NCBI RefSeq assembly: GCF_011059105.1
Contig: NZ_JAALLS010000012.1
Location: forward strand, 62,001-126,000
DNA: 64,000 nucleotides
Direction of reading: 5' to 3'
Source: Fodinibius halophilus
GTDB taxonomy: Bacteria; Bacteroidota; Rhodothermia; Balneolales; Balneolaceae
Shown here: in pieces, positions 43,778 through 52,054 of the stretch
Layout of the letters: each line of letters begins with the position of its first letter
How positions within the stretch are numbered: position 1 is the stretch's first letter
The notes under the pieces: generated by a model
The model's database searches: none
What the model saw: only the letters and a program-made list of their open reading frames with translations
Told to the model about the DNA's origin: nothing
Translations under genes and position numbers: made by a program

Positions 43778-44992
43778 ATGAATCTAATGATCCGTTATTT
43801 CTTTATTCTCTGCGCACTGTTGCTCCTATCCTGTAGTGGCAACGAGCAACAGCAGCCTGACTTAAGCACTCTTGGTTGGGAACAGATTCAACATAGAGCA
43901 GAAGGCCAAACCGTTAATATGATGATGTGGCAGGGCGACCCGAACATTAATGCCTATATGCAAAACTATGTCGTACCCAAGGTAAAAGAACTATATAATG
44001 TGGATCTTGAAATTGCAAGCGGACAAGGAAATACCATTGTTTCCATTCTGATGAGTGAACTCGAAGCAGGCAAAGAAGAGGGAGAGCTCGACCTTGTTTG
44101 GATCAACGGAGAAACCTTTTACCAGCTCCGGCAAATAAACGGACTCTATGGTCCCTTTGTCTCTCAACTCCCAAATGCAAAGTATATCGATTTTGATAAT
44201 CCATTTATCAAATATGACTTTCAACAGCCTATTAACGGCTATGAAGTTCCTTGGGGTAACGTACAGTTCATGATGATCTATGATTCTGCGCAAGTCCAAA
44301 ATCCCCCAAAAACTAAAGAGCAGCTGGCCCGATACGTTCGGTCGCACCCCGGCACTTTTACCATTGCCAATGACTTTTCGGGGATGACATTTTTAAAATC
44401 ACTGCTCATCGGAATTGCCGGACCAGGTACGCTGGACGGTTCATTTGATCAGGAGAAATATCAAAAATACTCAACACAGCTCTGGGAGTATATTAATAAC
44501 ATAAAGTCCGATTTCTGGAAAAACGGCGAAACCTTTCCTTCTTCCGTATCAGCGATGCACCAGCTTTTTGTTAATGGGGAGCTTCATTTTACGATGAGCA
44601 ATAATGATGCAGAAGTGGATAATAAAATAAGCGAGGGCTTCTTCCCGGAATCAGCCCGGGCCTATTTGCTGGACAACGGAACCATCCAAAATTCCCATTA
44701 CCTGGGTATCCCCGTTAACTCATCCCAAAAAGCTGGAGCAATGGTCGTCAGTAACTTTATGATTTCTCCCGAGGCCCAGTATCGCAAAGCACGTCCTGAT
44801 GTATGGGGAGACGGCACAGTATTGGATGTTCAAAAACTGCCGGAAAAGATAGCATCTAAGTTTTCTACATTACCCAAAGAAAGCCATGCGCCGAATAACA
44901 AAAAAATGCAAGAAAAAGCACTGCAAGAGCTGGCTCCAGAATATATGATTCGACTGTATGAAGATTTCCGAACTCACGTTATTCAACAATAA
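43778..44992 (+). CDS. ABC transporter substrate-binding lipoprotein (YnjB-like)
   Basis: 404 residues. Lipobox LLSC (Cys19), then a periplasmic binding-protein fold: TVNMMMWQGDPNINAYM, ELDLVWINGETFYQL, EVPWGNVQFMMIYDS and GIPVNSSQKAGAMVVSNFM. It is closest to the YnjB group of binding proteins. It overlaps the first permease gene by 35 bases, so the system is translationally coupled. The ligand is not known. Confidence 0.82.
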   Translation: MNLMIRYFFILCALLLLSCSGNEQQQPDLSTLGWEQIQHRAEGQTVNMMMWQGDPNINAYMQNYVVPKVKELYNVDLEIASGQGNTIVSILMSELEAGKEEGELDLVWINGETFYQLRQINGLYGPFVSQLPNAKYIDFDNPFIKYDFQQPINGYEVPWGNVQFMMIYDSAQVQNPPKTKEQLARYVRSHPGTFTIANDFSGMTFLKSLLIGIAGPGTLDGSFDQEKYQKYSTQLWEYINNIKSDFWKNGETFPSSVSAMHQLFVNGELHFTMSNNDAEVDNKISEGFFPESARAYLLDNGTIQNSHYLGIPVNSSQKAGAMVVSNFMISPEAQYRKARPDVWGDGTVLDVQKLPEKIASKFSTLPKESHAPNNKKMQEKALQELAPEYMIRLYEDFRTHVIQQ

Positions 44993-45839
44993 GGCAGAAA
45001 CTGCCGGCATCGGTCTTTTTCTACTGCTGGCTGTATTGCCATTGGTACTGGGAGTATTGTATGCTCTGCTCTATAGCTTGGGCCTTATAGGTTTAATCAG
45101 TGACGGTTTTACTTTTAGCCACTGGCAGCGAGCACTGTCCGACCAAGAGTTCTGGCTATCGATCCTCTATACCTTTTACATCGCCTTAACTACGATAGCA
45201 ATAAGTATAACTTCGGCTCTCGCGGCTTCTCTATACATCAACAAACCATTACAAAAGGGCATAGCAGGCTTTTCGGCCTATATCCCCCTGGCCTTTCCTG
45301 CTATTGTAGTAGCATTTCTGGCTTTTCAGTTAGGGTCGCAATCCGGATTCTTTGCTCGTCTCTTTTTCCAATTTGGAATTATCACCGACACTGCTGCCTT
45401 CCCGGAAATGGTAAATGATCCTTTTGGTATAGGGATTATTGCTGCCCACACCTTTATGGCCATGCCATTCTTTACGCTCTATTTTATGAGTCTCTATGAT
45501 CAAGAAAATATATCTGAGCTTTCTCAAGTTGCTCAAACACTCGGCGCTTCAAGAACTGCCCAACTGCGCCGTATTATCGTACCCATCATTTTAAAACGGG
45601 CATTTCCCACACTTACGCTCTACACTATTTTTGTGATGGGATCCTATGAAATCCCGTTAATACTCGGCCGGCAAACACCACAAATGATGTCGGTACTTGT
45701 GATACGAAAACTTCGTCGGTTTAGTCTTTCAACAATACCCGAAGCCTATATCACAGCTCTTGTTTTTATTGCCATAATTCTCACGATTCTATACCTCCTA
45801 TTTAAATCTCGCACTTTTAGCTATGACCTCGACCGTTAA
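44958..45839 (+). CDS. ABC transporter permease 1
   Basis: 293 residues with about six helices and the permease EAA-like loop SQVAQTLGASRTAQLRRIIVPII (key LGASRTAQLRRIIVP). It pairs with the permease at 45823, which it overlaps by 17 bases, to form the importer channel. The start ATG 44958 lies inside the binding-protein gene. Confidence 0.87.
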   Translation: MKISELTLFNNKAETAGIGLFLLLAVLPLVLGVLYALLYSLGLIGLISDGFTFSHWQRALSDQEFWLSILYTFYIALTTIAISITSALAASLYINKPLQKGIAGFSAYIPLAFPAIVVAFLAFQLGSQSGFFARLFFQFGIITDTAAFPEMVNDPFGIGIIAAHTFMAMPFFTLYFMSLYDQENISELSQVAQTLGASRTAQLRRIIVPIILKRAFPTLTLYTIFVMGSYEIPLILGRQTPQMMSVLVIRKLRRFSLSTIPEAYITALVFIAIILTILYLLFKSRTFSYDLDR

Positions 45840-46602
45840 CATAAAATCTTTCTGGGCCAAAGTGCTTGCTGCTACTTTTATATTTCCGGTAGCCTACCTG
45901 CTTGTGCTATCTTTGGCAGAGTCATGGCTCTTTCCCGAATTATTCCCGGTATCCTTTACGGCAGAACGCTGGAGCACCCTTTTCAGTACGAACAGTGAAT
46001 TATTTAACAGTTTGTTACTCTCTTTGGTTGTCGCGGTAATGGTCGCCTTTATTTCTACGCTCAGTGGATTTTATACCAGCAAACAACTTGCCTATCATCG
46101 CAAGCGTAAACTCTGGATGCGACTCTCCTATTTCCCTTTTGTACTCTCTCCGGTGATATATGCTGCTGTATTGTATTATTACTTTATAGAGTTAAACTTA
46201 GCAGGCAATATTGGGGGCGTGATCCTGGGGCATATCCTTATTGCGTATCCCTATAGTGTTATCCTTTTTAGTGGTTTTTGGGGGAATCGCACCCAACGGA
46301 TAGAACAACTTGTTCAAACACTTGGCGGCAACCGCTGGCAAACATATAAACACGTATTCTTGCCACTGGCCCAAGGTTTGTTGCTCATCTGTTTCTTTCA
46401 GACCTTTCTGATCTCTTGGTTTGAATATGGTCTCACCACTATCATAGGAGTTGGGAAAGTTCAAACACTTACCCTAAAAGTATTTCAGTATATTAACGAA
46501 GCTAATTTTTATAATGCAGCCCTGGCCAGTTCTCTTCTGATTCTACCACCTATTATTTTGCTTTATTTTAACAAGAAGTACTTATTTCAAAAACGATGGT
46601 AA
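45823..46602 (+). CDS. ABC transporter permease 2
   Basis: 259 residues, about six helices and the loop EQLVQTLGGNRWQTYKHVFLP, the site that contacts the ATPase. The two separate half-permeases contrast with YnjC of E. coli, which joins both in one chain. It overlaps the ATPase gene by 7 bases. Confidence 0.87.
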   Translation: MTSTVNIKSFWAKVLAATFIFPVAYLLVLSLAESWLFPELFPVSFTAERWSTLFSTNSELFNSLLLSLVVAVMVAFISTLSGFYTSKQLAYHRKRKLWMRLSYFPFVLSPVIYAAVLYYYFIELNLAGNIGGVILGHILIAYPYSVILFSGFWGNRTQRIEQLVQTLGGNRWQTYKHVFLPLAQGLLLICFFQTFLISWFEYGLTTIIGVGKVQTLTLKVFQYINEANFYNAALASSLLILPPIILLYFNKKYLFQKRW

Positions 46603-47333
46603 CACCGCTGGAAACAAAACATATATCAAAATCCTATGGCAATGAACGGGTACTCTCCGATATTAACCTCAGCCTAAACAGTAACGAGACGTTAAGCATA
46701 TTGGGGCGTTCGGGATGTGGTAAAACAACCCTACTTAAGGTTTTGGGGGGACTTGAATCACCAGACGGTGGAACCGTCTTCGTTAATCAAACAGATATTC
46801 AGACCCTGCAGCCCCAAGACCGGGATGTGGTCTACTTGTATCAAGAAGCCTTACTTTTTCCGCATTTAACGGTTTTTGAGAATATCGCCTTTGGACTGCG
46901 ACTAAGAAAAATCGATGAAAAGAAGGTCTCCAAACGAACCCATACCATGATCAGGAAGCTACAGCTAAATGGCATGGCCGACCGTATGCCTGATCAACTG
47001 TCGGGTGGCCAAAAGCAACGGGTTTCTTTTGGGCGTGCGCTTATTACCAATCCCAGCGTGTTACTGTTAGACGAACCTTTTGGTAACCTTGATGCTTATA
47101 CCAGGAGTAATATGCAGGAGCTTTTTAAACAGATTGCGAATGACCTTACTATTACTGCTGTCTTTGTCACCCACAATGTAAAGGAAGCTATACTGATGGG
47201 AGACCGTATTGGCAGTATTTCTGAGGGTGGCCTTACGATATATCCATCTGTAGAAGCGTTTGTTGAAAGTGAAAAAAATGGTGTGCAAGAAGAGATTGAA
47301 TTCTGGCAATCAATCGACAAAAATACAAACTAA
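46596..47333 (+). CDS. ABC transporter ATPase
   Basis: 245 residues. Walker A GRSGCGKTT, Q-loop LYQEALLFPHLT, signature LSGGQKQRVSFGRA, Walker B LLLDEPFGNLD and the switch His in FVTHN. It powers the importer formed by the two permeases. It belongs to the spermidine/iron/thiamine-like importer ATPases. 18 bases before the phosphorylase gene. Confidence 0.92.
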   Translation: MVTPLETKHISKSYGNERVLSDINLSLNSNETLSILGRSGCGKTTLLKVLGGLESPDGGTVFVNQTDIQTLQPQDRDVVYLYQEALLFPHLTVFENIAFGLRLRKIDEKKVSKRTHTMIRKLQLNGMADRMPDQLSGGQKQRVSFGRALITNPSVLLLDEPFGNLDAYTRSNMQELFKQIANDLTITAVFVTHNVKEAILMGDRIGSISEGGLTIYPSVEAFVESEKNGVQEEIEFWQSIDKNTN

Positions 47334-47351
47334 TTAATTAGTTAATACAAT

Positions 47352-48137
47352 ATGAAATCACTAGCTGTGATACTCGGAAGTGCCTTTAAAAACAGCATTC
47401 CGGATAAATTGGGGCTCCAGCCCATTGAGGTAGATACCCGATGGGGACAGCAAACCATCTATGGTGGCACTGCTGACAATGGTCGAAAAATCTATGCTTT
47501 AATTCGGCATGGCTCTCCCCATCATTTACTACCCCACCAGATAAACTACCGGGCCCAAGCCGCTGCCCTGAAAGCCGTTAACTGCGGGGCTCTTGTTATA
47601 AACAGCTCTGTTGGAGTACTAACCGAAGAGCTACCGCTCTACCAACCCCTACTACTAACCGACCAGTTAATGCCTGAAAACAGACTCCCCGATGGTTCTA
47701 CCTGCAGTATGTTTCAAGAACCTACAGAGCAGCAGGGGCACCTGGTGCTCAATGAAGGCTTATTTTCGGAGGCTTTAAATGATCAGTTGTACAACCGTCA
47801 TAGTGATAGCATCTGCCAAGCTGATAATGTCGTCTTTGTTTATGCGGGCGGACCACGCAGCAAAACCCCGGCTGAAAATCGCATGTGGGCTCAACTTGGA
47901 GGCCACGTAAATTCTATGACGGTAGCTCCGGAAGTTGTACTTGCCAACGAATTGGAGATCCCGGTGGCAGGGCTCGTGGTAGGACACAAGTATTCTATGC
48001 CCGATATTGAAAATCCACCGGAAGAGGAGATCCGGGAGACGTTGGTTAAAGCCCGGACCGCCACCAAAGATATTTTAGTGGATTTCTTGGAGCACGGCAA
48101 ACCTGTCGCATTTGGCAACCATATCTACCGATACTGA
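47352..48137 (+). CDS. Purine nucleoside / methylthioadenosine phosphorylase-family protein
   Basis: 261 residues. PNP/MTAP fold: IRHGSPHHLLPHQINYRAQAAAL (key RHGSPHHLLPHQINYRA), NSSVGVL, DQLM, and AENRMWAQLGGHVNSMTVAPEVVLANE (key SMTVAPEVVLANE), which matches the substrate-Met region of MTAPs. It cleaves a nucleoside with phosphate to base and sugar 1-phosphate. It is encoded directly after an ABC importer and one base before a kinase gene. Whether the substrate is methylthioadenosine or another purine nucleoside cannot be decided. Confidence 0.8.
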   Translation: MKSLAVILGSAFKNSIPDKLGLQPIEVDTRWGQQTIYGGTADNGRKIYALIRHGSPHHLLPHQINYRAQAAALKAVNCGALVINSSVGVLTEELPLYQPLLLTDQLMPENRLPDGSTCSMFQEPTEQQGHLVLNEGLFSEALNDQLYNRHSDSICQADNVVFVYAGGPRSKTPAENRMWAQLGGHVNSMTVAPEVVLANELEIPVAGLVVGHKYSMPDIENPPEEEIRETLVKARTATKDILVDFLEHGKPVAFGNHIYRY

Positions 48138-48138
48138 C

Positions 48139-49176
48139 ATGATTTCGGAGCAACAGATTTACTTAACGTTATCTCGGAACCTGCCAAATTTTAAGGCCAC
48201 CTCGGATTTACAACCTGTTAACGGAGGAAACCTAAACCATGTTTGGCGAATCAAGGGCAGCGATAAAGACCTGATTATAAAATGGGCGCCCCCGTATATT
48301 GCATCAAACCCCGATGTACCACTCAGTGCCGAACGGATTCACTTTGAGGCCAAAGCCTTACAACTATTTGATGAAGGGAACGCCCTTGATGACTTAGGAG
48401 GAAATACCGTGCGCCCACCCCGATGCCTCCATTTTGAAGAGGAGCTGAACCTGCTGATTATGGAGGACATAGGCATGGCCCCATCACTCGATGAATGGCT
48501 CACCGATAACAGTGCCGCAACAGCAGGCAAAAAGCTGGGAAAGTTTATTGGACAACTTCACCGGCAAACTTTTGCAAACAAGCAGCTTTCCCGAAGGTTC
48601 CGTAACCTGGATATTCAACAAACACGACTGGAGGTGCAGTATAACCCGGCCGCCGATTATGCTATGCAAAGCGGGGCAGCGGGGGTGGACTTCAACCTCA
48701 TCCAATCCCAAACAAAAACGCTGGGTCAACAACTGCTAAAAGAGGGCTCTTGCCTGGTTATGGGCGACTTGTGGCCGCCTTCGGTACTGGTTCGCCGGGG
48801 AGAAATGCGCATTATTGATTGGGAGTTTTCGCACTTTGGGCAACCCCTGCAAGATGTTGGACACTTTGCGGCTCACTGCTGGATGCAGGCGCATATGGCG
48901 CCCTCTAAAGAGCTGAAAGATAAATTTCAAAAGCTCTGGATCTTATTTTGGAAGCATTACCGGGCTTCTTTGGGTAACCGAATTATTGAGCTGAAACAGG
49001 ATGAGGTGATGACCCACGCAGGAGCTGAAATTTTGATCCGGGCTTGCGGACCTTTTCAAGAGGGATATCTGTATGAAGGGCATAAACCCGGCAGCCGTTC
49101 CATCATGCAAGCTGTACAAAAAGCGCAGCAGTTTATAGAATCATCTCAAATTTCAGAATTATGGACTAATAGCTAA
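48139..49176 (+). CDS. APH/methylthioribose-kinase-like small-molecule kinase
   Basis: 345 residues from ATG 48139; an earlier in-frame TTG would overlap the phosphorylase gene by 26 bases. Protein-kinase-like fold: PVNGGNLNHVWRI (nucleotide loop, similar to MtnK DGNLN), LIIKWAPP with the Lys, catalytic VMGDLWPPSVLV with Asp, and RIIDWEFSHFGQPLQDVGHF with the metal-binding Asp. The usual HGDLHPxN has Trp and Ser in place of the last His and Asn. Together with the phosphorylase it suggests salvage of a nucleoside-derived sugar. The substrate is unknown. Confidence 0.72.
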   Translation: MISEQQIYLTLSRNLPNFKATSDLQPVNGGNLNHVWRIKGSDKDLIIKWAPPYIASNPDVPLSAERIHFEAKALQLFDEGNALDDLGGNTVRPPRCLHFEEELNLLIMEDIGMAPSLDEWLTDNSAATAGKKLGKFIGQLHRQTFANKQLSRRFRNLDIQQTRLEVQYNPAADYAMQSGAAGVDFNLIQSQTKTLGQQLLKEGSCLVMGDLWPPSVLVRRGEMRIIDWEFSHFGQPLQDVGHFAAHCWMQAHMAPSKELKDKFQKLWILFWKHYRASLGNRIIELKQDEVMTHAGAEILIRACGPFQEGYLYEGHKPGSRSIMQAVQKAQQFIESSQISELWTNS

Positions 49177-49264
49177 TGGGACCTAAATAATTTATATATT
49201 TACATGCTTTTCTGTTAAATATTTACTTAATTAAAGTATACAGATTAACAAAAGAGGGGTTATT

Positions 49265-50062
49265 ATGAGAAGATTGCTTATTATTGCTTTCCTGGTTGGT
49301 GTCTTCACTTCGATTTCTGTTGCTCAAACTGCTCTCAACGATTATAAAAAAATGGACTACATCAGTGTTGAGAAAGAAAATATACAGCAGTTTTTAAACC
49401 TTTTTGAACAAGAGTTGCAGAAGACATATAAAAAGCTTGTGGAATCGGGGGCTATAAAATCCTGGGCGTTATATCATGCCAAATTTCCCGGGGGAGAAGA
49501 AAATAACTATGATTTTATCAGCATTATTACTGCTTCTGATGTTGACTCTCTGTTAAATCTGTTTAATGATATTAAGGACCCGCCTTTTATTCCGGCTTCT
49601 TTTGCAGACAACCTCTCTCAGAAGGTTGCTCTTAACTGCAGCGTTATTAAATCTGAAATATGGAAGGTGGAAAATATAGCTTCTGGCGAAAAAGCGGACA
49701 AGGCACCGGGCAAATATGTAAGTATGGACTATATGGAGGTTGCCCCCGGTAAGGGGGCAGATTATTTGATGCTGGAAGAGGAGATCGCCAAACCTATTCA
49801 TCAAGAACGTATCAATAGAGGTAAAATGGATGAATGGCATGCCTATTCGCTCATTGCCCCCAGTGGGTTACAGTATGGCTATAATTTCGGTACGGCTAAC
49901 TTTTTTGAAAACGTAAGTGATTTAGAATTTGGCTTTACTGATGAGATTATGAAGCAGACAATGGATGAAAATGCTGATGTTACTGAGCTATTCGATACTA
50001 TCTATGAAACGCGCGACCGAATGCGAGTAGAGCTCTGGGAGCGTTACCTGTATGTTAACTAG
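49265..50062 (+). CDS. Exported protein with two dimeric alpha-beta-barrel-like repeats, function unknown
   Basis: 265 residues; signal peptide (1-20, ISVAQT). The mature part contains two similar halves: DYKKMDYISVEKENIQQFLNLFEQEL with GAIKSWALYHAKFPGG (shown by key words KMDYISVE, SWALYHA) and KYVSMDYMEVAPGKGADYLMLEEEI with KMDEWHAYSLIAPSG (SMDYMEV, EWHAYSL). Each looks like an ABM/EthD-type ferredoxin-like domain with the pattern YISVE...E..IK.W.LYH. A strong GAGGGG ribosome site precedes ATG 49265. No enzyme motif was found. Confidence 0.7.
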   Translation: MRRLLIIAFLVGVFTSISVAQTALNDYKKMDYISVEKENIQQFLNLFEQELQKTYKKLVESGAIKSWALYHAKFPGGEENNYDFISIITASDVDSLLNLFNDIKDPPFIPASFADNLSQKVALNCSVIKSEIWKVENIASGEKADKAPGKYVSMDYMEVAPGKGADYLMLEEEIAKPIHQERINRGKMDEWHAYSLIAPSGLQYGYNFGTANFFENVSDLEFGFTDEIMKQTMDENADVTELFDTIYETRDRMRVELWERYLYVN

Positions 50063-50758
50063 TTATAATGCCTCACCGCACCCTTGGTGGGTTTTCCCAT
50101 CAATGGTAAGTTGTACTGTTGATGGGTACTCAATCCCATTCATAGAATCGGTACAGGGTTTATCTGTTATCTCGATGGTAAGACTGTGGGCTTCGGTCTG
50201 GGTGGTGTATGTTTTACGGTTTTTTTCTTTATCAACGACGGGTTGGGGAACGGGGACATAAACAGTATCCTGTCCGTAGTTACCAACATATTTAATCTGC
50301 TCTCCGTTAGTTATTTCAATTCGCCATCCGGGTTCTTGTCCAAGTGCCAAAAAACCTACCCCTCTTATACGGGCTGCGACTTTTGCTTTTTCTTTCTTTA
50401 CTGCTTGGCAAGTCATAAACGACCCTCTGGGCTTTTGGAGAATAGCTTCATTGCCTTTGCTCCAGTAAAGGTAAGCGTTACCTTCGTATCGGGCCCCGGA
50501 GCCGGAGCGTACCGACTTGACTTTAACGGTGGTATCGGGTAAAAACAGCCAGCTGCTGTCGGGAGTTACATGGGCTGAAAACTGTAATGAATCGCCACAA
50601 TTGTATACAAAAACATCGGATGTCTGTATTGATGAAAAATCCGGCAGGGCTATTTCTAAACTATCTTGGTCCGGCTTCGCAGAAGTAGATTTTTTTTCGG
50701 TATTACAGCCGGCACATAGTCCTACTGCCAAAAAGAGAAATAATAATTTATAACTCAC
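50063..50758 (-). CDS. MliC/COG3650-like lipoprotein (possible lysozyme inhibitor)
   Basis: 231 residues from GTG 50758. Lipobox LCAGC (Cys18). Residues about 48-115 resemble the MliC lysozyme-inhibitor domain (VFVYNCGDSLQFSA, LPDTTVKVKSVRSGSGARYEG, key VRSGSGARY; YWSKGNEAIL). Residues about 130-231 resemble COG3650-type domains (GFLALGQEPGWRIEI, QLTIDGKTHQGCGEAL). The conserved Ser and Lys of MliC (SGSGARY, SKGNEA) are there. It converges exactly on the previous gene, with no spacer. Confidence 0.7.
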   Translation of the reverse strand: MSYKLLFLFLAVGLCAGCNTEKKSTSAKPDQDSLEIALPDFSSIQTSDVFVYNCGDSLQFSAHVTPDSSWLFLPDTTVKVKSVRSGSGARYEGNAYLYWSKGNEAILQKPRGSFMTCQAVKKEKAKVAARIRGVGFLALGQEPGWRIEITNGEQIKYVGNYGQDTVYVPVPQPVVDKEKNRKTYTTQTEAHSLTIEITDKPCTDSMNGIEYPSTVQLTIDGKTHQGCGEAL

Positions 50759-50790
50759 AAACCTTCGTCAACTTTGAGTTGTTATCAACT

Positions 50791-50823
50791 TAAAAATTGG
50801 GAACCCAGTAAAAGGTTCCCAAT
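50791..50823 (-). terminator. Terminator of the DoxX gene
   Basis: A 10-bp perfect stem (ATTGGGAACC with GGTTCCCAAT, 50796-50805 and 50814-50823) followed on the minus strand by TTTT. Confidence 0.8.
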
Positions 50824-50832
50824 CGAAATCAT

Positions 50833-51252
50833 TTAGGCGTTGCTATCGATAGAATACTTGCCCGGACCAAACAAAAAGATTACTCCAAACACACATAGGT
50901 AAAAGAGCGCAGCTTCCATACCTCCAAATCCATCACCTGCAGGAATATGATAGGCAAAAACGGCAACTGACATATTAACAACTAAAATAGCGGCTGCTAA
51001 TCGTGTCCAGAAGCCTACAATAATTAACATAGCACAAACTCCTTCGGCCAACGCTGCTAATATCATTGAAAGCTCCGGACCAATTCCGATAGGATCAAAA
51101 CCAGATGGGAAATCGCCGCTGAATACAGTCATCAGCTTGCCCCAGCCGTGACCATACAACATGAAAAAAGCAGCGAAAATACGAAGTACTGCTGCAGATG
51201 TTTTAGCATCAACAAATTCACTGAGGGTAGAAGAATTTAATCGATTTAGCAT
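50833..51252 (-). CDS. DoxX-family membrane protein
   Basis: 139 residues, four helices; RIFAAFFMLYGHGWGKL, GIGPELSMILAALAEGVCAMLIIVGFWTRLAA (key LAALAEGVCAMLIIVGFWTR) is the DoxX signature. Some family members oxidise thiosulfate or maintain redox balance, but most bacterial ones have no assigned role. A single-gene unit with its own terminator. Confidence 0.85.
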   Translation of the reverse strand: MLNRLNSSTLSEFVDAKTSAAVLRIFAAFFMLYGHGWGKLMTVFSGDFPSGFDPIGIGPELSMILAALAEGVCAMLIIVGFWTRLAAAILVVNMSVAVFAYHIPAGDGFGGMEAALFYLCVFGVIFLFGPGKYSIDSNA

Positions 51253-51637
51253 AAAGTGAGAGACTTGTTTGGATTGATGAGATAGTACAATAAAAACAGA
51301 TCCATACCAATAAATCCAGTGCGTTCTTTCTTTTCTGCTACTTTATTACACTATTTTACGCAATTTCCCTTTGGATAACATACTAATCCGGCCATTAAAG
51401 CCCCTGCTATATCTCTCTAAACACGGGTACAGGATGCTTTGTCCATCTCCTATGTCTGTCAGCCGATGAATTGGAATCTCTTTACCGGCTATCAGTATAA
51501 AACCCAAGATCCTGACCAAAATTCAGGATAAGATACTGGATTGTACAAAGCTCCCATTATGGAAAAACACAGCGCCCCTAAAGCGCCACCCCCTTTTCTA
51601 TACACCTTGCCTATAGCGCGTATTTTATATTCCTAGC
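51253..51637. other. Intergenic region with one copy of the palindromic repeat
   Basis: 385 bases with no credible gene. It contains a diverged copy of the dispersed palindrome, GATCCTGACCAAAATTCAGGAT (51508-51529, shown as the repeat core GATCCTGA..TTCAGGAT). It should include the DoxX promoter at its left end. Nothing else was seen. Confidence 0.55.
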
Positions 51638-52036
51638 TTAGCTACAGCTCTTGCCGCTTGCAAAAAGCAAGTATCCGAACCATACCGCAAAAAGAGAGTT
51701 CAATAAAGCCAGCACAACCAATGGGGTAGCAGCAGAACTATTAATGAGATATTTTATCATTGCGATCCCGGCCATTAAAAAGTGGGCAAAGTTTCCGATT
51801 GCGACGGGACGGCTATATATCGCTCCTATAATATTACTCCGCGCCATCCAGTTGAGTAGGGCATATCCTACGTATAACCCTCCCAATACCTTAACAAGCA
51901 ATACAGAGTTCCCTTTTACAGTCACGTCAAAATATGAAAGTAGTTCTTGAGGTAAAAAAGAAGCACCAACCCCTAATAGCCCGAGCAATACAGCACTTGC
52001 AACCATTAGAGCTTTTGTTTTTTTCTTATCTATCAT
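51638..52036 (-). CDS. Small four-helix membrane protein, function unknown
   Basis: 132 residues with four predicted helices (about 9-30, 43-63, 75-97, 102-125) and a C-terminal GKSCS. No family was recognised. The Arg in NWMARSN and the short loops resemble DUF-type membrane proteins found in marine Bacteroidota. Its start lies 18 bases after the serine hydrolase gene's stop, same strand, so it may be co-transcribed. Confidence 0.55.
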   Translation of the reverse strand: MIDKKKTKALMVASAVLLGLLGVGASFLPQELLSYFDVTVKGNSVLLVKVLGGLYVGYALLNWMARSNIIGAIYSRPVAIGNFAHFLMAGIAMIKYLINSSAATPLVVLALLNSLFAVWFGYLLFASGKSCS

Positions 52037-52054
52037 AAAGCGTCTCTTTTATAG

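Noticed and set aside
50833-51252. DoxD-like thiosulfate:quinone oxidoreductase
   Set aside because: It is a single short DoxX protein with no DoxA partner and no sulfur-oxidation genes nearby.
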